From Spirosoma foliorum (GTDB taxonomy: Bacteria; Bacteroidota; Bacteroidia; Cytophagales; Spirosomataceae): a stretch of 64,000 bases of DNA. Under the pieces are notes generated by a model that was not told the DNA's origin, ran no database searches, and saw only the letters and a program-made list of their open reading frames with translations. The stretch spans positions 4,601,001 through 4,665,000 of the forward strand of contig NZ_CP059732.1 in assembly GCF_014117325.1 (NCBI RefSeq). The letters are read 5' to 3'. The position numbers and the translations under genes were made by a program. Shown here in pieces: positions 1-9,532 of the stretch (positions within the stretch are counted from its first letter, which is position 1; each line of letters starts with the position of its first letter).

Positions 1-76
1 ATTGTAGATAGTCACACGAGTAATTCTACTCTGTTTCTTTTACTTAATCAGGTCAACCTGTAATAAAGCTTATTTT

Positions 77-3000
77 ATGATCATTCCGTTACCAAACTCT
101 ACCCGAAATGGGTATCGACAATGGGTGTTGTTTAGTCTTCTGTTTCTATCGACTCAGTTGAGTTATGCCCAAACTACAATTACCGGTACCGTAACCGATG
201 CCACGACCGGCGAAGTACTCGCTGGCACAACCATTCAGGCCAAGGGTACCAACGTTGGTGCAACCAGCAATGCCGCCGGGAAGTATCAGATTAACCTGCC
301 TACAGGGGCTAAAACCCTCGTTTTTTCCTTCATTGGTTACCAGCCAACGGAAATTGCCGTAGGAAATCAGAGCGTGGTCGATGCCAAGCTGACCGCCACT
401 GACAATGCCCTCAGTGAAGTAGTTGTGGTAGGGTATGGTGTCCAAAACAAGCGGGACATCACAACAGCCATTGGCTCCGTGAAGGCCAAAGACCTGGCAA
501 ACCAGCCCGTAGCTAGCTTCGATCAGGCACTGGCGTCTAAAATCGCCGGGGTTCAGGTGTCACAAACATCGGGGGCACCGGGTGCAGCCCTCTCCATTCG
601 GGTACGCGGCACGGGCTCGATCAGTGCTGGTAACGATCCGCTCTACGTGATCGACGGTATTCCCCTTTCGCGTGATACTAAATATGCCACGGGGAGTACC
701 AACTCGCAATTCCCAGACAATCCAATCAACGTGATGAGCACGATCAATACCGATGATATTGAAAGTATCGAAGTACTGAAAGATGCCTCTGCATCAGCCA
801 TTTATGGGTCTCGTGGTTCTAACGGGGTTGTATTATTAACCACTAAACGGGGTAAAGAGGGCAAAACAGTTATCAGTTACGACTCGTACATAGGGGTGCA
901 AAACGTCTCGAAAAAGATTGATATGCTCAATGCCTACGAATACGCGCAACTGAGCTATGAAGCTAAAAACAACGCCTATCTCGACCGGAACCCAACCGGC
1001 AAACCTACCGATTCGAACGATATTCGGAATAAAGGCGTAGGGGCACCCAGCACGCTCATCCAGCCCGAAATCGTACCCTATCTGAGTGGCCAGGCCGGGC
1101 TGACCAATACTAACTGGCAGGATGCGATTTTCCGTTCTGCCCCAATTCAGAACCACACGCTTTCTATTTCGGGCGGCAAAGAAAATATTAAGTATTATTT
1201 ATCAGCCAATTACCTAAATCAACGGGGCGTAGTTATTAACTCAGGCTTCAAAAGGTATGGCATGCGGGCCAATGTAGAGGTTAAGAATGGCCGCCTAACA
1301 ACGGGGATTAACTTCAATCCCACCTACTCATACCACGATCTGATCAAGGCAGAAGGTCCTTATCTGGGCGAAGGGGTTGTAGGCTTGGCACTGCAAATGC
1401 CCCCACTTTTTCCGGTCTACAATGCAGATGGCTCCTACAATTTTGGCGGCAATGCCTGGGGATACGGGGCTACATCTATCCTAAATCCAGTTGCCATTGC
1501 CAATCAGGTTAGTGACAAACTGAGTCAGTTACGATTATTGGGTAATGCCTATGCTCAATATGAAATCATTGATGGCCTATCGTATCGGCTTAGTGTCGGG
1601 GCCGATGTTAACAGTTTCCAACGGGATTACTATCGGCCATCAACGCTCGAAATACGTGACCGGAAAGGACCTTCAACCCCAACAGGCTTCTCACGCGCCC
1701 AGAATTTCGTAGACTGGCTGGTCGAGAATACGCTGAACTACAATCGTTCTTTTGGGCAACACACGCTTTCGGCACTGGCGGGTTTCTCTTCCCAGAAAGA
1801 TCGTCGGGTAGCCAACGAACTTACCGCGACTAATTTCCCGAACGACTTAGTTTACACACTCAATGCGGGGCAAGTTACGTCGGGCAGTTCCGATGTTCAG
1901 GAATGGTCGCTGCTATCGTATCTGGGTCGGGTTCAGTATGATTACGGCGGAAAATATCTGGTATCGGCAGCAATCCGGGCGGATGGTTCCTCGCGCTTCG
2001 GGAAAGATAATCGATGGGGCTATTTCCCCTCTGTATCGGCGGGCTGGAATATATCGCAGGAAACGTTTCTAAAATCCGTCAACTGGCTGAGTGACGTTAA
2101 ACTACGGGCTAGCTACGGTTTAACGGGTAACTTCCAGATTCCGAACTATGGCTCAGTCAGTTTGCTCAACTACTCGAACTACATTCTAGGTAACGAAACC
2201 GTCGTAAGTGGCCTAGCTCCCGGCAACTCGGCCAATAACAAGCTGAAATGGGAAAAAACGGCGATGCTCGATGTCGGTTTCGACGTGAGTTTCCTTCGGA
2301 ACAAACTGAATTTCACGTTCGATTATTACAATGCCAACACATCTGACCTGCTTCTGAACGTACCCGTTCCCCGTGCCTCTGGTTTCAGTACTGAACTACA
2401 GAATATTGGGAAAGTGAACAACCAGGGCTTTGAATTTACGCTCGGCACTCGCCAGACTTTTGGTCGGTTACGTTGGGATGCCAGCGCCAACATTGCTACG
2501 AACCGCAATGAAGTTAAAGCCCTCGGACCTTCGGGCGATCCGATTATTGTAGCGGGTGGTGTTGCCGGAGCGCAGTTTATCACTCAGATTGGCCACCCGA
2601 TTGGCGAATATTACACCTACGTTTATGAAGGTGTCTATAAAAATCAGGCCGAATTGGACGCTAATCCAGCCCTTCACGTTTCGACATCGCGGCCCGGCGA
2701 TTTCAAGTTTAAGGACGCTAATGGCGATGGCAAGTTTGACCTTAGCAGTGACCGCACCGTTACGGGCAGCTATTTCCCGAAATACACCTTTGGCTTCAAC
2801 ACAAGTCTTAACTACCGAGGTTTCGATCTGGGCGTAACCGTACAGGGCGTGCAGGGGCATAAAATTCTGAACCTGATCCGGCGATACATCTACAACATGG
2901 AAGGTAACGGCAACCTGTTCAGAGGGGCTTTGGATCGCTGGCAATCAGCAGACAATCCGGGCAATGGCTTAGTAAACCGCGCCAATCGTCTGGCTTCTGG

Positions 3001-3283
3001 CTCCAACGGCGAAATTTCAACCTGGCATATCGAAGATGGCTCATACGTACGGATTCGTACAATTACGCTGGGCTACTCGCTGCCAACTGCCTTACTTACC
3101 CGGCTGCGCCTGACCCGTGCCCGTTTATACGTGACGACCCAAAACCCGTTTACCTTCACGAAGTATTTGGGCTACAACCCAGAGGTTAACAGCCGCCCCG
3201 ACAGTGCGTTATCATCCGGCGAAGATTATGGCACGTATCCCCTCCCCCGCACTACTTCAGTTGGACTCAACCTGTCATTCTAA
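77..3283 (+). CDS. SusC/RagA-family TonB-linked outer membrane transporter
   Basis: Outer-membrane TonB-dependent channel that with its SusD lipoprotein imports large substrates, usually glycans. The protein has 1068 residues. Residues 1-32 form a signal peptide ending LSYAQ. A carboxypeptidase-regulatory-like domain (TTITGTVTDATTGEVLAG) spans about 33-110. It is followed by the SusC signature SEVVVVGYGVQNKRD, a plug domain containing PLYVIDGIPL, and a long barrel ending in VGLNLSF, a typical C-terminal aromatic strand. The SusD gene begins 8 bases downstream, so they form one transcript. No sigma/anti-sigma pair or glycoside hydrolase is visible downstream, and only 76 bases upstream are in the window, so the substrate cannot be inferred. 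The family assignment is very secure. Confidence 0.97.
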   Translation: MIIPLPNSTRNGYRQWVLFSLLFLSTQLSYAQTTITGTVTDATTGEVLAGTTIQAKGTNVGATSNAAGKYQINLPTGAKTLVFSFIGYQPTEIAVGNQSVVDAKLTATDNALSEVVVVGYGVQNKRDITTAIGSVKAKDLANQPVASFDQALASKIAGVQVSQTSGAPGAALSIRVRGTGSISAGNDPLYVIDGIPLSRDTKYATGSTNSQFPDNPINVMSTINTDDIESIEVLKDASASAIYGSRGSNGVVLLTTKRGKEGKTVISYDSYIGVQNVSKKIDMLNAYEYAQLSYEAKNNAYLDRNPTGKPTDSNDIRNKGVGAPSTLIQPEIVPYLSGQAGLTNTNWQDAIFRSAPIQNHTLSISGGKENIKYYLSANYLNQRGVVINSGFKRYGMRANVEVKNGRLTTGINFNPTYSYHDLIKAEGPYLGEGVVGLALQMPPLFPVYNADGSYNFGGNAWGYGATSILNPVAIANQVSDKLSQLRLLGNAYAQYEIIDGLSYRLSVGADVNSFQRDYYRPSTLEIRDRKGPSTPTGFSRAQNFVDWLVENTLNYNRSFGQHTLSALAGFSSQKDRRVANELTATNFPNDLVYTLNAGQVTSGSSDVQEWSLLSYLGRVQYDYGGKYLVSAAIRADGSSRFGKDNRWGYFPSVSAGWNISQETFLKSVNWLSDVKLRASYGLTGNFQIPNYGSVSLLNYSNYILGNETVVSGLAPGNSANNKLKWEKTAMLDVGFDVSFLRNKLNFTFDYYNANTSDLLLNVPVPRASGFSTELQNIGKVNNQGFEFTLGTRQTFGRLRWDASANIATNRNEVKALGPSGDPIIVAGGVAGAQFITQIGHPIGEYYTYVYEGVYKNQAELDANPALHVSTSRPGDFKFKDANGDGKFDLSSDRTVTGSYFPKYTFGFNTSLNYRGFDLGVTVQGVQGHKILNLIRRYIYNMEGNGNLFRGALDRWQSADNPGNGLVNRANRLASGSNGEISTWHIEDGSYVRIRTITLGYSLPTALLTRLRLTRARLYVTTQNPFTFTKYLGYNPEVNSRPDSALSSGEDYGTYPLPRTTSVGLNLSF

Positions 3284-3291
3284 TTACAACC

Positions 3292-4674
3292 ATGAAAAAG
3301 ATAGCCTTATTTCTTACTGCCTTTGTAGGTCTGACAGCCTGCCAGAAAGACTTTCTGGATCTTAAGCCTCAGTCGCAGCCCAACGTAGATAATTTCTACA
3401 AGACGTCAACCGATTTCAATAACGCAGTCAATGGTGCCTACGATGCCCTACAAAGCTCAAACCAGTATGGCAATGATTATAACACCGTCATTGAAGCCCG
3501 TGGCGACAACGTACTCGATAACGACCCTTCGTCCAGTTCTGGGCTGCGGTACAACATCGATCGATTCATCGAGCCGACTACAAACACCGTTCTGCGTGAC
3601 ACCTGGGGTAGCCTGTATACAGGCATCAACCGGTGTAATCTGATTCTGGATAAGATCGACGCCATACCAATGGATGCTGCATTAAAATCGCGCTACAAAG
3701 GTGAAGCTCAGTTTATTCGCGCTTTGTCGTATTTCAATCTAGTCCGTTTGTGGGGCAAAGTGCCTCTGGTTCTGACAGCGGGCACCACGACCGAGGCTCG
3801 TTCGTATATTCGCAATGAGGTGGCGGATATTTATACAGCCATTGAAAAAGACCTGACAGCAGCCGTAGCAGGTTTACCAGCATCTTATACTGGAAACGAT
3901 ATTGGCAGGGCTACGTCTGGTGCGGCAGCAGGTTTGCTAGGCAAAGTATATGTAACCGAAAAGAAATATGATCTGGCCGTTTCGGCGCTGAAAGATCTGG
4001 CCAACGGCACTACCTATCAGTTGCTTCCCAACGTTGCCGATGTGTTTTCGGTAACCAACAAAAACAATGCGGAACTGCTGTTTTCGGTCAAATTCAAAAA
4101 AGGCGGCACTATTGGTGAGGGTCACGGATCCTGGTTCGGCACCAGCATTGGCGACCCTGTTGAGCCATCGTTGCGAGCGGCTTACTCGGCTGGAGATAAG
4201 CGGCTTCCGTTAACGGTTATGGTACCGGTTCCTACCAGCATCAATGCTGTACCGAGGAAGTTTTATGATGAGCTATCCTCTACGAGCGATGTTGGCAATG
4301 ACTTCCCGGTGTTACGTTATGCCGATGTGTTGCTACTCTATGCGGAAGCACTCAATCAGGTTGGATATCAAGCCGATGGCGACGCATTTAAAGCGTTGAA
4401 TCGGGTGCGGACTCGGGCGGGTGTTGCGACTTACACCAGCGCTCAGCTTGCTACAAAAGATGCCTTCCAGACCGCTATCATTAATGAACGTCGCCTGGAA
4501 CTTGCTCTGGAAAGCGACCGATGGTTCGACCTGCTTCGTACAGGAACAGCTGTAGCGGCCATTAAGGTAACGGGTATTACTATGCCTGATTATCGGGTGG
4601 TCTATCCAATTCCGCAGTCGGAAATTGATGTCTATAACAACAAGACTACTTTCCCACAGAATCAGGGGTATTAG
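3292..4674 (+). CDS. SusD/RagB-family nutrient-binding outer membrane lipoprotein
   Basis: Surface lipoprotein that forms the lid of the SusC channel and binds the substrate. MKKIALFLTAFVGLTAC is a lipoprotein signal with the modified cysteine at residue 17. The mature start QKDFLDLKPQSQP is typical of SusD. TPR-like helices follow (for example FIRALSYFNLVRLWGKVPL), and the C-terminal SusD block contains LRYADVLLLYAEALNQ, ALNRVRTRAG and INERRLELALESDRWFDLLRTG. At 460 residues it is slightly shorter than many SusD proteins but looks complete. It lies 8 bases after the SusC gene and is followed by a strong terminator, so the transcript probably ends here. The ligand is unknown. Confidence 0.96.
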   Translation: MKKIALFLTAFVGLTACQKDFLDLKPQSQPNVDNFYKTSTDFNNAVNGAYDALQSSNQYGNDYNTVIEARGDNVLDNDPSSSSGLRYNIDRFIEPTTNTVLRDTWGSLYTGINRCNLILDKIDAIPMDAALKSRYKGEAQFIRALSYFNLVRLWGKVPLVLTAGTTTEARSYIRNEVADIYTAIEKDLTAAVAGLPASYTGNDIGRATSGAAAGLLGKVYVTEKKYDLAVSALKDLANGTTYQLLPNVADVFSVTNKNNAELLFSVKFKKGGTIGEGHGSWFGTSIGDPVEPSLRAAYSAGDKRLPLTVMVPVPTSINAVPRKFYDELSSTSDVGNDFPVLRYADVLLLYAEALNQVGYQADGDAFKALNRVRTRAGVATYTSAQLATKDAFQTAIINERRLELALESDRWFDLLRTGTAVAAIKVTGITMPDYRVVYPIPQSEIDVYNNKTTFPQNQGY

Positions 4675-4734
4675 GGCTTTACTAAAGTAGCATCTACAGA
4701 ATCCAAAGAATCAATAAGTATCAAAAGACGGAGG

Positions 4735-4771
4735 GGAATGGGCAGGTATAGTTTGCCCATTCCTTTTTTTT
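4735..4771 (+). terminator. Rho-independent terminator after the SusC/SusD pair
   Basis: A perfect 10-bp stem (GGAATGGGCA with TGCCCATTCC) with a 9-nt loop is followed directly by eight T residues. It lies 61 bases after the SusD stop. Confidence 0.9.
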
Positions 4772-4839
4772 GTTTCTCCAATAAGTATAATCACGCATTA
4801 AGTCAACCTATGAGAACGAAGTAGACGACCTAAAATCTG

Positions 4840-4847
4840 TATCTTTG
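4840..4847 (+). promoter_or_regulatory. Putative -7 promoter box of tsaE
   Basis: TATCTTTG matches the Bacteroidota -7 consensus TAnnTTTG and ends 23 bases before the tsaE ATG. No convincing -33 TTG is found at the usual distance. Position and the terminator upstream support a transcription start here. Confidence 0.6.
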
Positions 4848-4870
4848 CAGGCTAGTACTAACACAAGCCT

Positions 4871-5290
4871 ATGATACTGAATGTTGACCACCTCGACGAA
4901 CTCGATACTGTAGCCCACCAGCTACTCGCTGAAGGGCGGCAACGGCCGGTATGGTTACTAGACGGAGAGATGGGAGCTGGTAAAACCACGCTTATTAAAG
5001 CTCTTTGTCGTGCGTTAGGGGTTGTTAGTACGGTACACAGCCCAACGTTCTCAATTGTTAATGAATATACTACCCACGAAGGGCACTCGGTGTATCATTT
5101 CGATTGTTACCGACTCAAAAACGAAGCTGAAGCGCTGGATATAGGTATTGAGGAATATTTTGCTTCGGGCGATTATTGTTTTATCGAATGGCCTGAGCGC
5201 ATTATGTCTCTTTGGCCTGCCATGTATTATCAGATTCAACTATCGGTGGACACAGATGGGCACCGAATAATTGAAGCAGAAATAGTTTAA
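4871..5290 (+). CDS. tsaE: TsaE, ATPase of tRNA threonylcarbamoyladenosine (t6A37) synthesis
   Basis: P-loop ATPase of the TsaBDE complex that makes the universal t6A37 modification of ANN-decoding tRNAs. The 139-residue length is normal. The Walker A motif GEMGAGKTT is at residues 32-40, the family motif HSPTFS at 56-61, HFDCYRL near 76-82, and the IEWPER Walker B-like motif at 105-110. The ATG follows a good TAnnTTTG box. The next gene is alanine dehydrogenase; the tsaE-ald order is common in Bacteroidota, although the two are separated here by a periodic hairpin (5294-5390). Secure. Confidence 0.96.
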   Translation: MILNVDHLDELDTVAHQLLAEGRQRPVWLLDGEMGAGKTTLIKALCRALGVVSTVHSPTFSIVNEYTTHEGHSVYHFDCYRLKNEAEALDIGIEEYFASGDYCFIEWPERIMSLWPAMYYQIQLSVDTDGHRIIEAEIV

Positions 5291-5293
5291 CAG

Positions 5294-5390
5294 TTTACGG
5301 TTTTTGGTTTACGGTCGGCAGATGCATTGGTTAATTCTTGCGTCAGCCAACTGTAAACCCAAAACCGTAAACCACAAACATCAAAGCATT
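5294..5390 (+). repeat. Period-7 intergenic hairpin (tsaE-ald gap)
   Basis: Arms 5294-5316 and 5350-5372 pair over 23 bp with two mismatches. The left arm is read as heptamers of form GTTTnnG (GTTTACG, GTTTTTG). The right side is five consecutive heptamers AACnnnA at 5349-5383, then AAG. The loop carries GATGCATTGG. The repeat reaches to the TTG start of ald. No T tract follows. It shares the GTAAACC word family with the elements near 44837 and 47072. Confidence 0.85.
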
Positions 5391-6600
5391 GACTGGATTT
5401 GAGGAATTGGCCAAGCAAACGGCCCTGTATCCGAAAGAAGCTCCACTGGCGGTAAAAACTAGCCGGAATGGCCTGCTTATTGGGTTACCCAAAGAAGTAT
5501 CGCTTCAGGAAAACCGCATCGCACTCACTCCGGAAGCCGTGGCTATTCTGGTTCGAAATGGCCACAATGTGATTGTGGAGACTAACGCAGGCGAGAAAGC
5601 CAAGTTTCCCGATCACGAATATAGCGAGGCTGGTGCGCAGATTGCTCAGTCGCCCAAAGAAGTCTACGAAGCCAATCTCATTCTGAAAATTGAGCCACTT
5701 GTCGAAGAAGAGTTCGATCATATTCAATCGGGCAGCACGGTCATTTCGGCCCTAAACCTACCATCGCACGATAAGGCTTACTTCGAGAAGATGCTGAGTA
5801 AGAATCTGACTGCGTTTGGCTACGAATACATTGAGGATCAGAGCGGTGGCTTACCCGTTATTCGATCGATGAGTGAGATTGCAGGTAGCACTGTTATGCT
5901 TATTGCGGGTGAATACCTTAGCAATGCCGATAATGGTCGGGGCATTATTCTGGGTGGTATCACGGGCGTTCCACCAACGAAAGTCGTGATGCTTGGCGCT
6001 GGAACCGTAACCGAATATGCGATTCGTATGGCACTTGGCATGGGTGCCGACGTAAAAGTATTCGACAAGCACCTGTACAAATTACAGCGACTTAAATATG
6101 CCGTTGGTCAGCACGTGTACACGTCCATTATCGACACCGATACGATGGCGGAAGCCATTCAGCGGGCCGATGTTGTGATTGGTGCCATGCGGGCCGAAGA
6201 TGGCCTCAGCCCAGTGGTGGTCACAGAAGAAATGATCAGTCGGATGAAACCAGAATCGGTCATTATCGACGTGTCAATCGATCAAGGGGGTAATTTTGAG
6301 ACATCGCGCATGACGACTCACAAACAGCCTACCTATAAGCATATGGGGGTGATACATTACTGCGTTCCAAATATTGCCGCACGCGTTGCTTACACGGCCA
6401 GTATGGCTCTGAGTAACATCTTCTTACCATTCCTGCTCGAAACCGGAACAACAGGCGGCATTGAGCAGATGATGTACGCGAACCGTTGGTTTATGAAAGG
6501 TGTTTATACGCATAAGGGAACGCTTACGAATGCCTATATCGCCCGCAAATTCAACCTGCGGTTCAAAGATTTAGACCTCTTATTGGCCGCCCGATTTTAA
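5389..6600 (+). CDS. ald: Alanine dehydrogenase
   Basis: NAD-dependent enzyme interconverting L-alanine and pyruvate plus ammonia. The N-terminal AlaDH/PNT domain contains IGLPKEVSLQENRIALTPEA and the substrate-site lysine region LILKIEPL. The Rossmann motif VVMLGAGTVTEYAIRMALGMGADVK begins near residue 200. The block AARVAYTASMALSN lies near the C-terminus. At 403 residues it is about 30 longer than classical AlaDH, with an N-terminal extension before RNGLLIGLPKE, as is common in Bacteroidota. The start is TTG at 5389; no ATG lies upstream in frame because the preceding gap is a repeat, so the start is less certain than the identity. Confidence 0.93.
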   Translation: MTGFEELAKQTALYPKEAPLAVKTSRNGLLIGLPKEVSLQENRIALTPEAVAILVRNGHNVIVETNAGEKAKFPDHEYSEAGAQIAQSPKEVYEANLILKIEPLVEEEFDHIQSGSTVISALNLPSHDKAYFEKMLSKNLTAFGYEYIEDQSGGLPVIRSMSEIAGSTVMLIAGEYLSNADNGRGIILGGITGVPPTKVVMLGAGTVTEYAIRMALGMGADVKVFDKHLYKLQRLKYAVGQHVYTSIIDTDTMAEAIQRADVVIGAMRAEDGLSPVVVTEEMISRMKPESVIIDVSIDQGGNFETSRMTTHKQPTYKHMGVIHYCVPNIAARVAYTASMALSNIFLPFLLETGTTGGIEQMMYANRWFMKGVYTHKGTLTNAYIARKFNLRFKDLDLLLAARF

Positions 6601-6686
6601 GAAGTTTGAAGTTTGTGGTTTGAGGTTCGCAGTTGACGGTTGCTAACTACGAACCTCAAACCACAAACTTCAAACTACAAACTTTT
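6601..6686 (+). repeat. Period-7 intergenic hairpin after ald
   Basis: Perfect 22-bp arms lie at 6608-6629 and 6650-6671. The whole gap reads as twelve consecutive heptamers: GAAGTTT twice, then variants of form nnnGTTn on the left, and variants of form CAAACnn on the right. The array starts immediately after the ald stop codon and continues beyond the perfect arms. It is followed by TTTTT only at 6682-6686. Confidence 0.9.
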
Positions 6687-6691
6687 TCCCA

Positions 6692-7096
6692 ATGATTAAC
6701 CATAGCAACGAAAATACTCTACTCGACGACGCAAACTCCTACGATGTCAATAAACAGTTGATGGGAACCATTTCGTCGGATTTTGTGAAAGTCTCCGATC
6801 AACTTAAAGAAGCTTCGTATCAGATCCGCAAGCGTGGCTTTTCAGACTATCCAATTTTTGTCGCTTCCCGCCGGGATGTACCTGTAGGGCAGTTGCTTAT
6901 TGGAGCTACAGAATTAGAGAATCAGTGGAATTACAAAGCCTCTTTTCTGGATGAATTTATCCAGCGTGAACTCATTGGCGAGGACTCAATTGAGCTATGG
7001 AAAGAGAACTACAAAAAGCCAGATGAATATTGCTGTTTATTCGTCGTACACGGCGATTTTGCGGGCTTTGTGTATATTCCATACCCCGAAGATTAA
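6692..7096 (+). CDS. Conserved hypothetical protein
   Basis: A 134-residue soluble acidic protein that I cannot assign to a named family. It has no signal peptide or membrane segment. A central stretch (YPIFVASRRDVPVGQLLIG) and the tail CCLFVVHGDFAGFVYIPYPED look like a compact alpha/beta fold. It lies 91 bases after alanine dehydrogenase in the same direction and is closed by a terminator, so it may share the ald transcript. Similar small proteins next to tsaE/ald in other Bacteroidota would support a real gene. Function unknown. Confidence 0.75.
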   Translation: MINHSNENTLLDDANSYDVNKQLMGTISSDFVKVSDQLKEASYQIRKRGFSDYPIFVASRRDVPVGQLLIGATELENQWNYKASFLDEFIQRELIGEDSIELWKENYKKPDEYCCLFVVHGDFAGFVYIPYPED

Positions 7097-7121
7097 ACAA
7101 ACTTTCTTCGAGCGTTTTCCT

Positions 7122-7156
7122 AAGCCGAATCTACCCGATTCGGCTTGTCTTTTTTT
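7122..7156 (+). terminator. Rho-independent terminator
   Basis: A 10-bp stem, AAGCCGAATC with GATTCGGCTT, with a 5-nt loop and a T-rich tail (GTCTTTTTTT) ends the tsaE-ald-hypothetical stretch. Confidence 0.88.
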
Positions 7157-7470
7157 AAGACATGAATAATACTTTTTGGGGAAATAGCCCCTTCAAAAAG
7201 GGCTACTCAAACGCATCTTTTACAGGTCACTTAAACACGGGTAATACGTCTGATAATCTGATCAAAAAGGGCATCAAAGTTGATAGAAAGCCACTGACTA
7301 CCCTGCCATTTGCCGATTATACTTTTTTTTTGACACATCAGGCAAATCCGCTCAAAAACCGATTGGAAAAGATGAAAAATTTTTGTATTTTTACAATCTA
7401 TATAGACACATAAAATTGGGCTATTTTTCAAGCCTGAAACAATAAATTTCAGACTCGCTCCTATTCTGAT
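7157..7470. other. Leader region of gyrB without a supported gene
   Basis: About 310 AT-rich bases. Short ORFs exist on both strands, but neither shows a recognisable domain or start signal. A TTTTTGTATTTTTAC stretch near 7380-7393 resembles a degenerate -7 box (TATTTTTA) about 80 bases before gyrB. I call only a probable promoter and leader here. Confidence 0.4.
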
Positions 7471-9471
7471 ATGACCAACGAAATAATTGAAGCAGACGCT
7501 CCCGTTGACACTCCGCTAGGCAACTATGGTGCCGATAATATTCAGGTGCTAGAAGGTCTGGAGGCCGTTCGTAAACGTCCATCCATGTACATTGGTGACG
7601 TGGGTACTCGTGGTCTGCACCATTTGATTTGGGAAGTCGTTGATAACTCTATTGACGAAGCTCTGGCAGGTTATTGCGACAAAATTACGGTAACAATCAA
7701 TCCAGATAATTCCATTACGGTACAGGATAACGGTCGGGGTATTCCAACTGGTATCAATACCAAAATGGGCGTTTCGGCTCTGCAAATGGCGATGACCATG
7801 TTGCATGCCGGTGGTAAATTTGACAAAGACACCTATAAAGTATCGGGCGGTCTTCACGGGGTTGGCGTGTCCTGCGTAAATGCCCTTTCGACCGACCTAC
7901 GTGTAGAAGTTCATCGGGAAGGTAAAATCTTTGAACAGGAATACAAAATAGGTATTCCGCTGTATGACGTACGTGTTATTGGTGATGCTGACGACACGGG
8001 CACTCGAACCCATTTCAAACCCGATGGCAGTATCTTCACCGATACCATTTACAAGTATGATACCATAGCAGGCCGTCTGCGTGAGTTAGCGTATTTGAAC
8101 AAGGGCATCCATATTTTCCTGAACGACATACGTGAGCTGGATGAAGCGGGCGAACCCATACGTCACGATGATTTCTTTTCGCAGGGAGGTCTGGTTGAGT
8201 TTGTCGAGTATCTCGATCAAACACGTCCAGCTCTTGATGGAATGAAGCCGATTTACATGGAGAACACCAAAGGATCGACGCCTGTACAGGTCGCTCTGGT
8301 GTACAACTATGAAGCGGGCGAAAACGTACTATCGTATGTAAACAACATCAACACCCACGAAGGCGGTACGCACGTACAGGGGTTCCGCTCAGCGCTAACG
8401 CGGGTATTGAAAAATTACGCCGATAAAAACCCCGGTGTATTGCCAAAGAATTCGGGTAAGGTTACCTTCAGCGGTGAAGATTTCCGGAAAGGCCTAACGG
8501 CTGTTATTTCGGTAAAAGTAGCTGAACCCCAGTTTGAAGGACAAACGAAAACCAAATTAGGGAATCAGGAAGTTGTCAGTGCAGTAAGTCAGGCAATGGC
8601 CGATCTGCTCGAAACCTGGCTGGAAGAAAATCCGAAAACAGCACAAGGCATCGTAAAGAAAGTACTTGTGTCTGCTCAGGCGCGGATTGCGGCCGATCTG
8701 GCTTACAAGCGTATCATGACCGAGCGTAAGGACTTCATGGGCGGTATGGGACTCCCCGGCAAACTGGCCGACTGCTCTGATACCGACCCAGAACGTTGTG
8801 AGCTTTATCTGGTTGAGGGTGACTCTGCTGGCGGAACGGCCAAACAAGGTCGTAACCGGGCGTTTCAGGCTATTTTACCCTTGCGTGGTAAAATTCTGAA
8901 CGTAGAGAAGGCGATGGAGCACAAAATCTACGAGAACGAGGAAATCAAAAATATCTGGACTGCTCTCGGCGTTCGTTTAGAAAAGAAAGATGATGAGACA
9001 GTGATGAATCTGGAAAAACTCCGTTATCACAAAATCATCATCATGACCGATGCCGACGTTGATGGTAGCCACATCCGGACACTGATTCTGACATTGTTCT
9101 ACCGCAACATGAAGGCCCTGATCGACAATGGATACATTTACATTGCTCAGCCTCCTCTTTACCTTGTCAAAAAAGGAAAAGAAGAGCGCTATTGCTGGAC
9201 GGAAGCCCAGCGAGAAGCAGCCGTAAAAGAATTAGCAGGTAGCGGTAAAGAAGAAAATGTGGGGGTACAACGTTATAAAGGACTTGGCGAGATGAATGCC
9301 GAACAGCTCTGGAGCACAACGATGAACCCCGATACACGAACGCTAAAAGTTGTAACGGTGGAGTCGGCCGCCGATGCTGACCACGTTTTCTCGACGCTTA
9401 TGGGTGATGAAGTAGCCCCCCGACGCGACTTCATCGAACGAAATGCGAAATACGCCCGAGTGGATGTTTAA
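7471..9471 (+). CDS. gyrB: DNA gyrase subunit B
   Basis: ATPase subunit of type II topoisomerase, which introduces negative supercoils together with GyrA (not in the window). The 666 residues contain the GHKL ATPase domain with GLEAVRKRPSMYIGD near residue 28, DNSIDEALAGYCD, the DNGRGIPTG motif and GGLHGVGVSCVNALS. The transducer domain follows. The Toprim signature EGDSAGGTAKQGR lies near 449 and DADVDGSHIRTL near 527. The C-terminal block QRYKGLGEMNAEQLWSTTMNP favours GyrB over ParE. Flanked by terminators, so it is probably monocistronic. Confidence 0.97.
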   Translation: MTNEIIEADAPVDTPLGNYGADNIQVLEGLEAVRKRPSMYIGDVGTRGLHHLIWEVVDNSIDEALAGYCDKITVTINPDNSITVQDNGRGIPTGINTKMGVSALQMAMTMLHAGGKFDKDTYKVSGGLHGVGVSCVNALSTDLRVEVHREGKIFEQEYKIGIPLYDVRVIGDADDTGTRTHFKPDGSIFTDTIYKYDTIAGRLRELAYLNKGIHIFLNDIRELDEAGEPIRHDDFFSQGGLVEFVEYLDQTRPALDGMKPIYMENTKGSTPVQVALVYNYEAGENVLSYVNNINTHEGGTHVQGFRSALTRVLKNYADKNPGVLPKNSGKVTFSGEDFRKGLTAVISVKVAEPQFEGQTKTKLGNQEVVSAVSQAMADLLETWLEENPKTAQGIVKKVLVSAQARIAADLAYKRIMTERKDFMGGMGLPGKLADCSDTDPERCELYLVEGDSAGGTAKQGRNRAFQAILPLRGKILNVEKAMEHKIYENEEIKNIWTALGVRLEKKDDETVMNLEKLRYHKIIIMTDADVDGSHIRTLILTLFYRNMKALIDNGYIYIAQPPLYLVKKGKEERYCWTEAQREAAVKELAGSGKEENVGVQRYKGLGEMNAEQLWSTTMNPDTRTLKVVTVESAADADHVFSTLMGDEVAPRRDFIERNAKYARVDV

Positions 9472-9485
9472 CCGAATGATAACAT

Positions 9486-9512
9486 AAAGCGGGCTTTTTA
9501 GTCCGCTTTTTT
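9486..9512 (+). terminator. Rho-independent terminator of gyrB
   Basis: AAAGCGG pairs with CCGCTTT across a 10-nt loop, followed by a T run, starting 15 bases after the gyrB stop. Confidence 0.85.
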
Positions 9513-9532
9513 GTTGTAATTCAAAGTTTGAA

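Noticed and set aside
2468..2944. 158-residue minus-strand ORF inside the SusC gene
   Set aside because: It is a shadow of the coding frame of a clear SusC protein.
7162..7413. 83-residue ORF on plus and a 66-residue ORF on minus upstream of gyrB
   Set aside because: Neither has a recognisable domain or start signal and they overlap each other; the region is more likely leader DNA.
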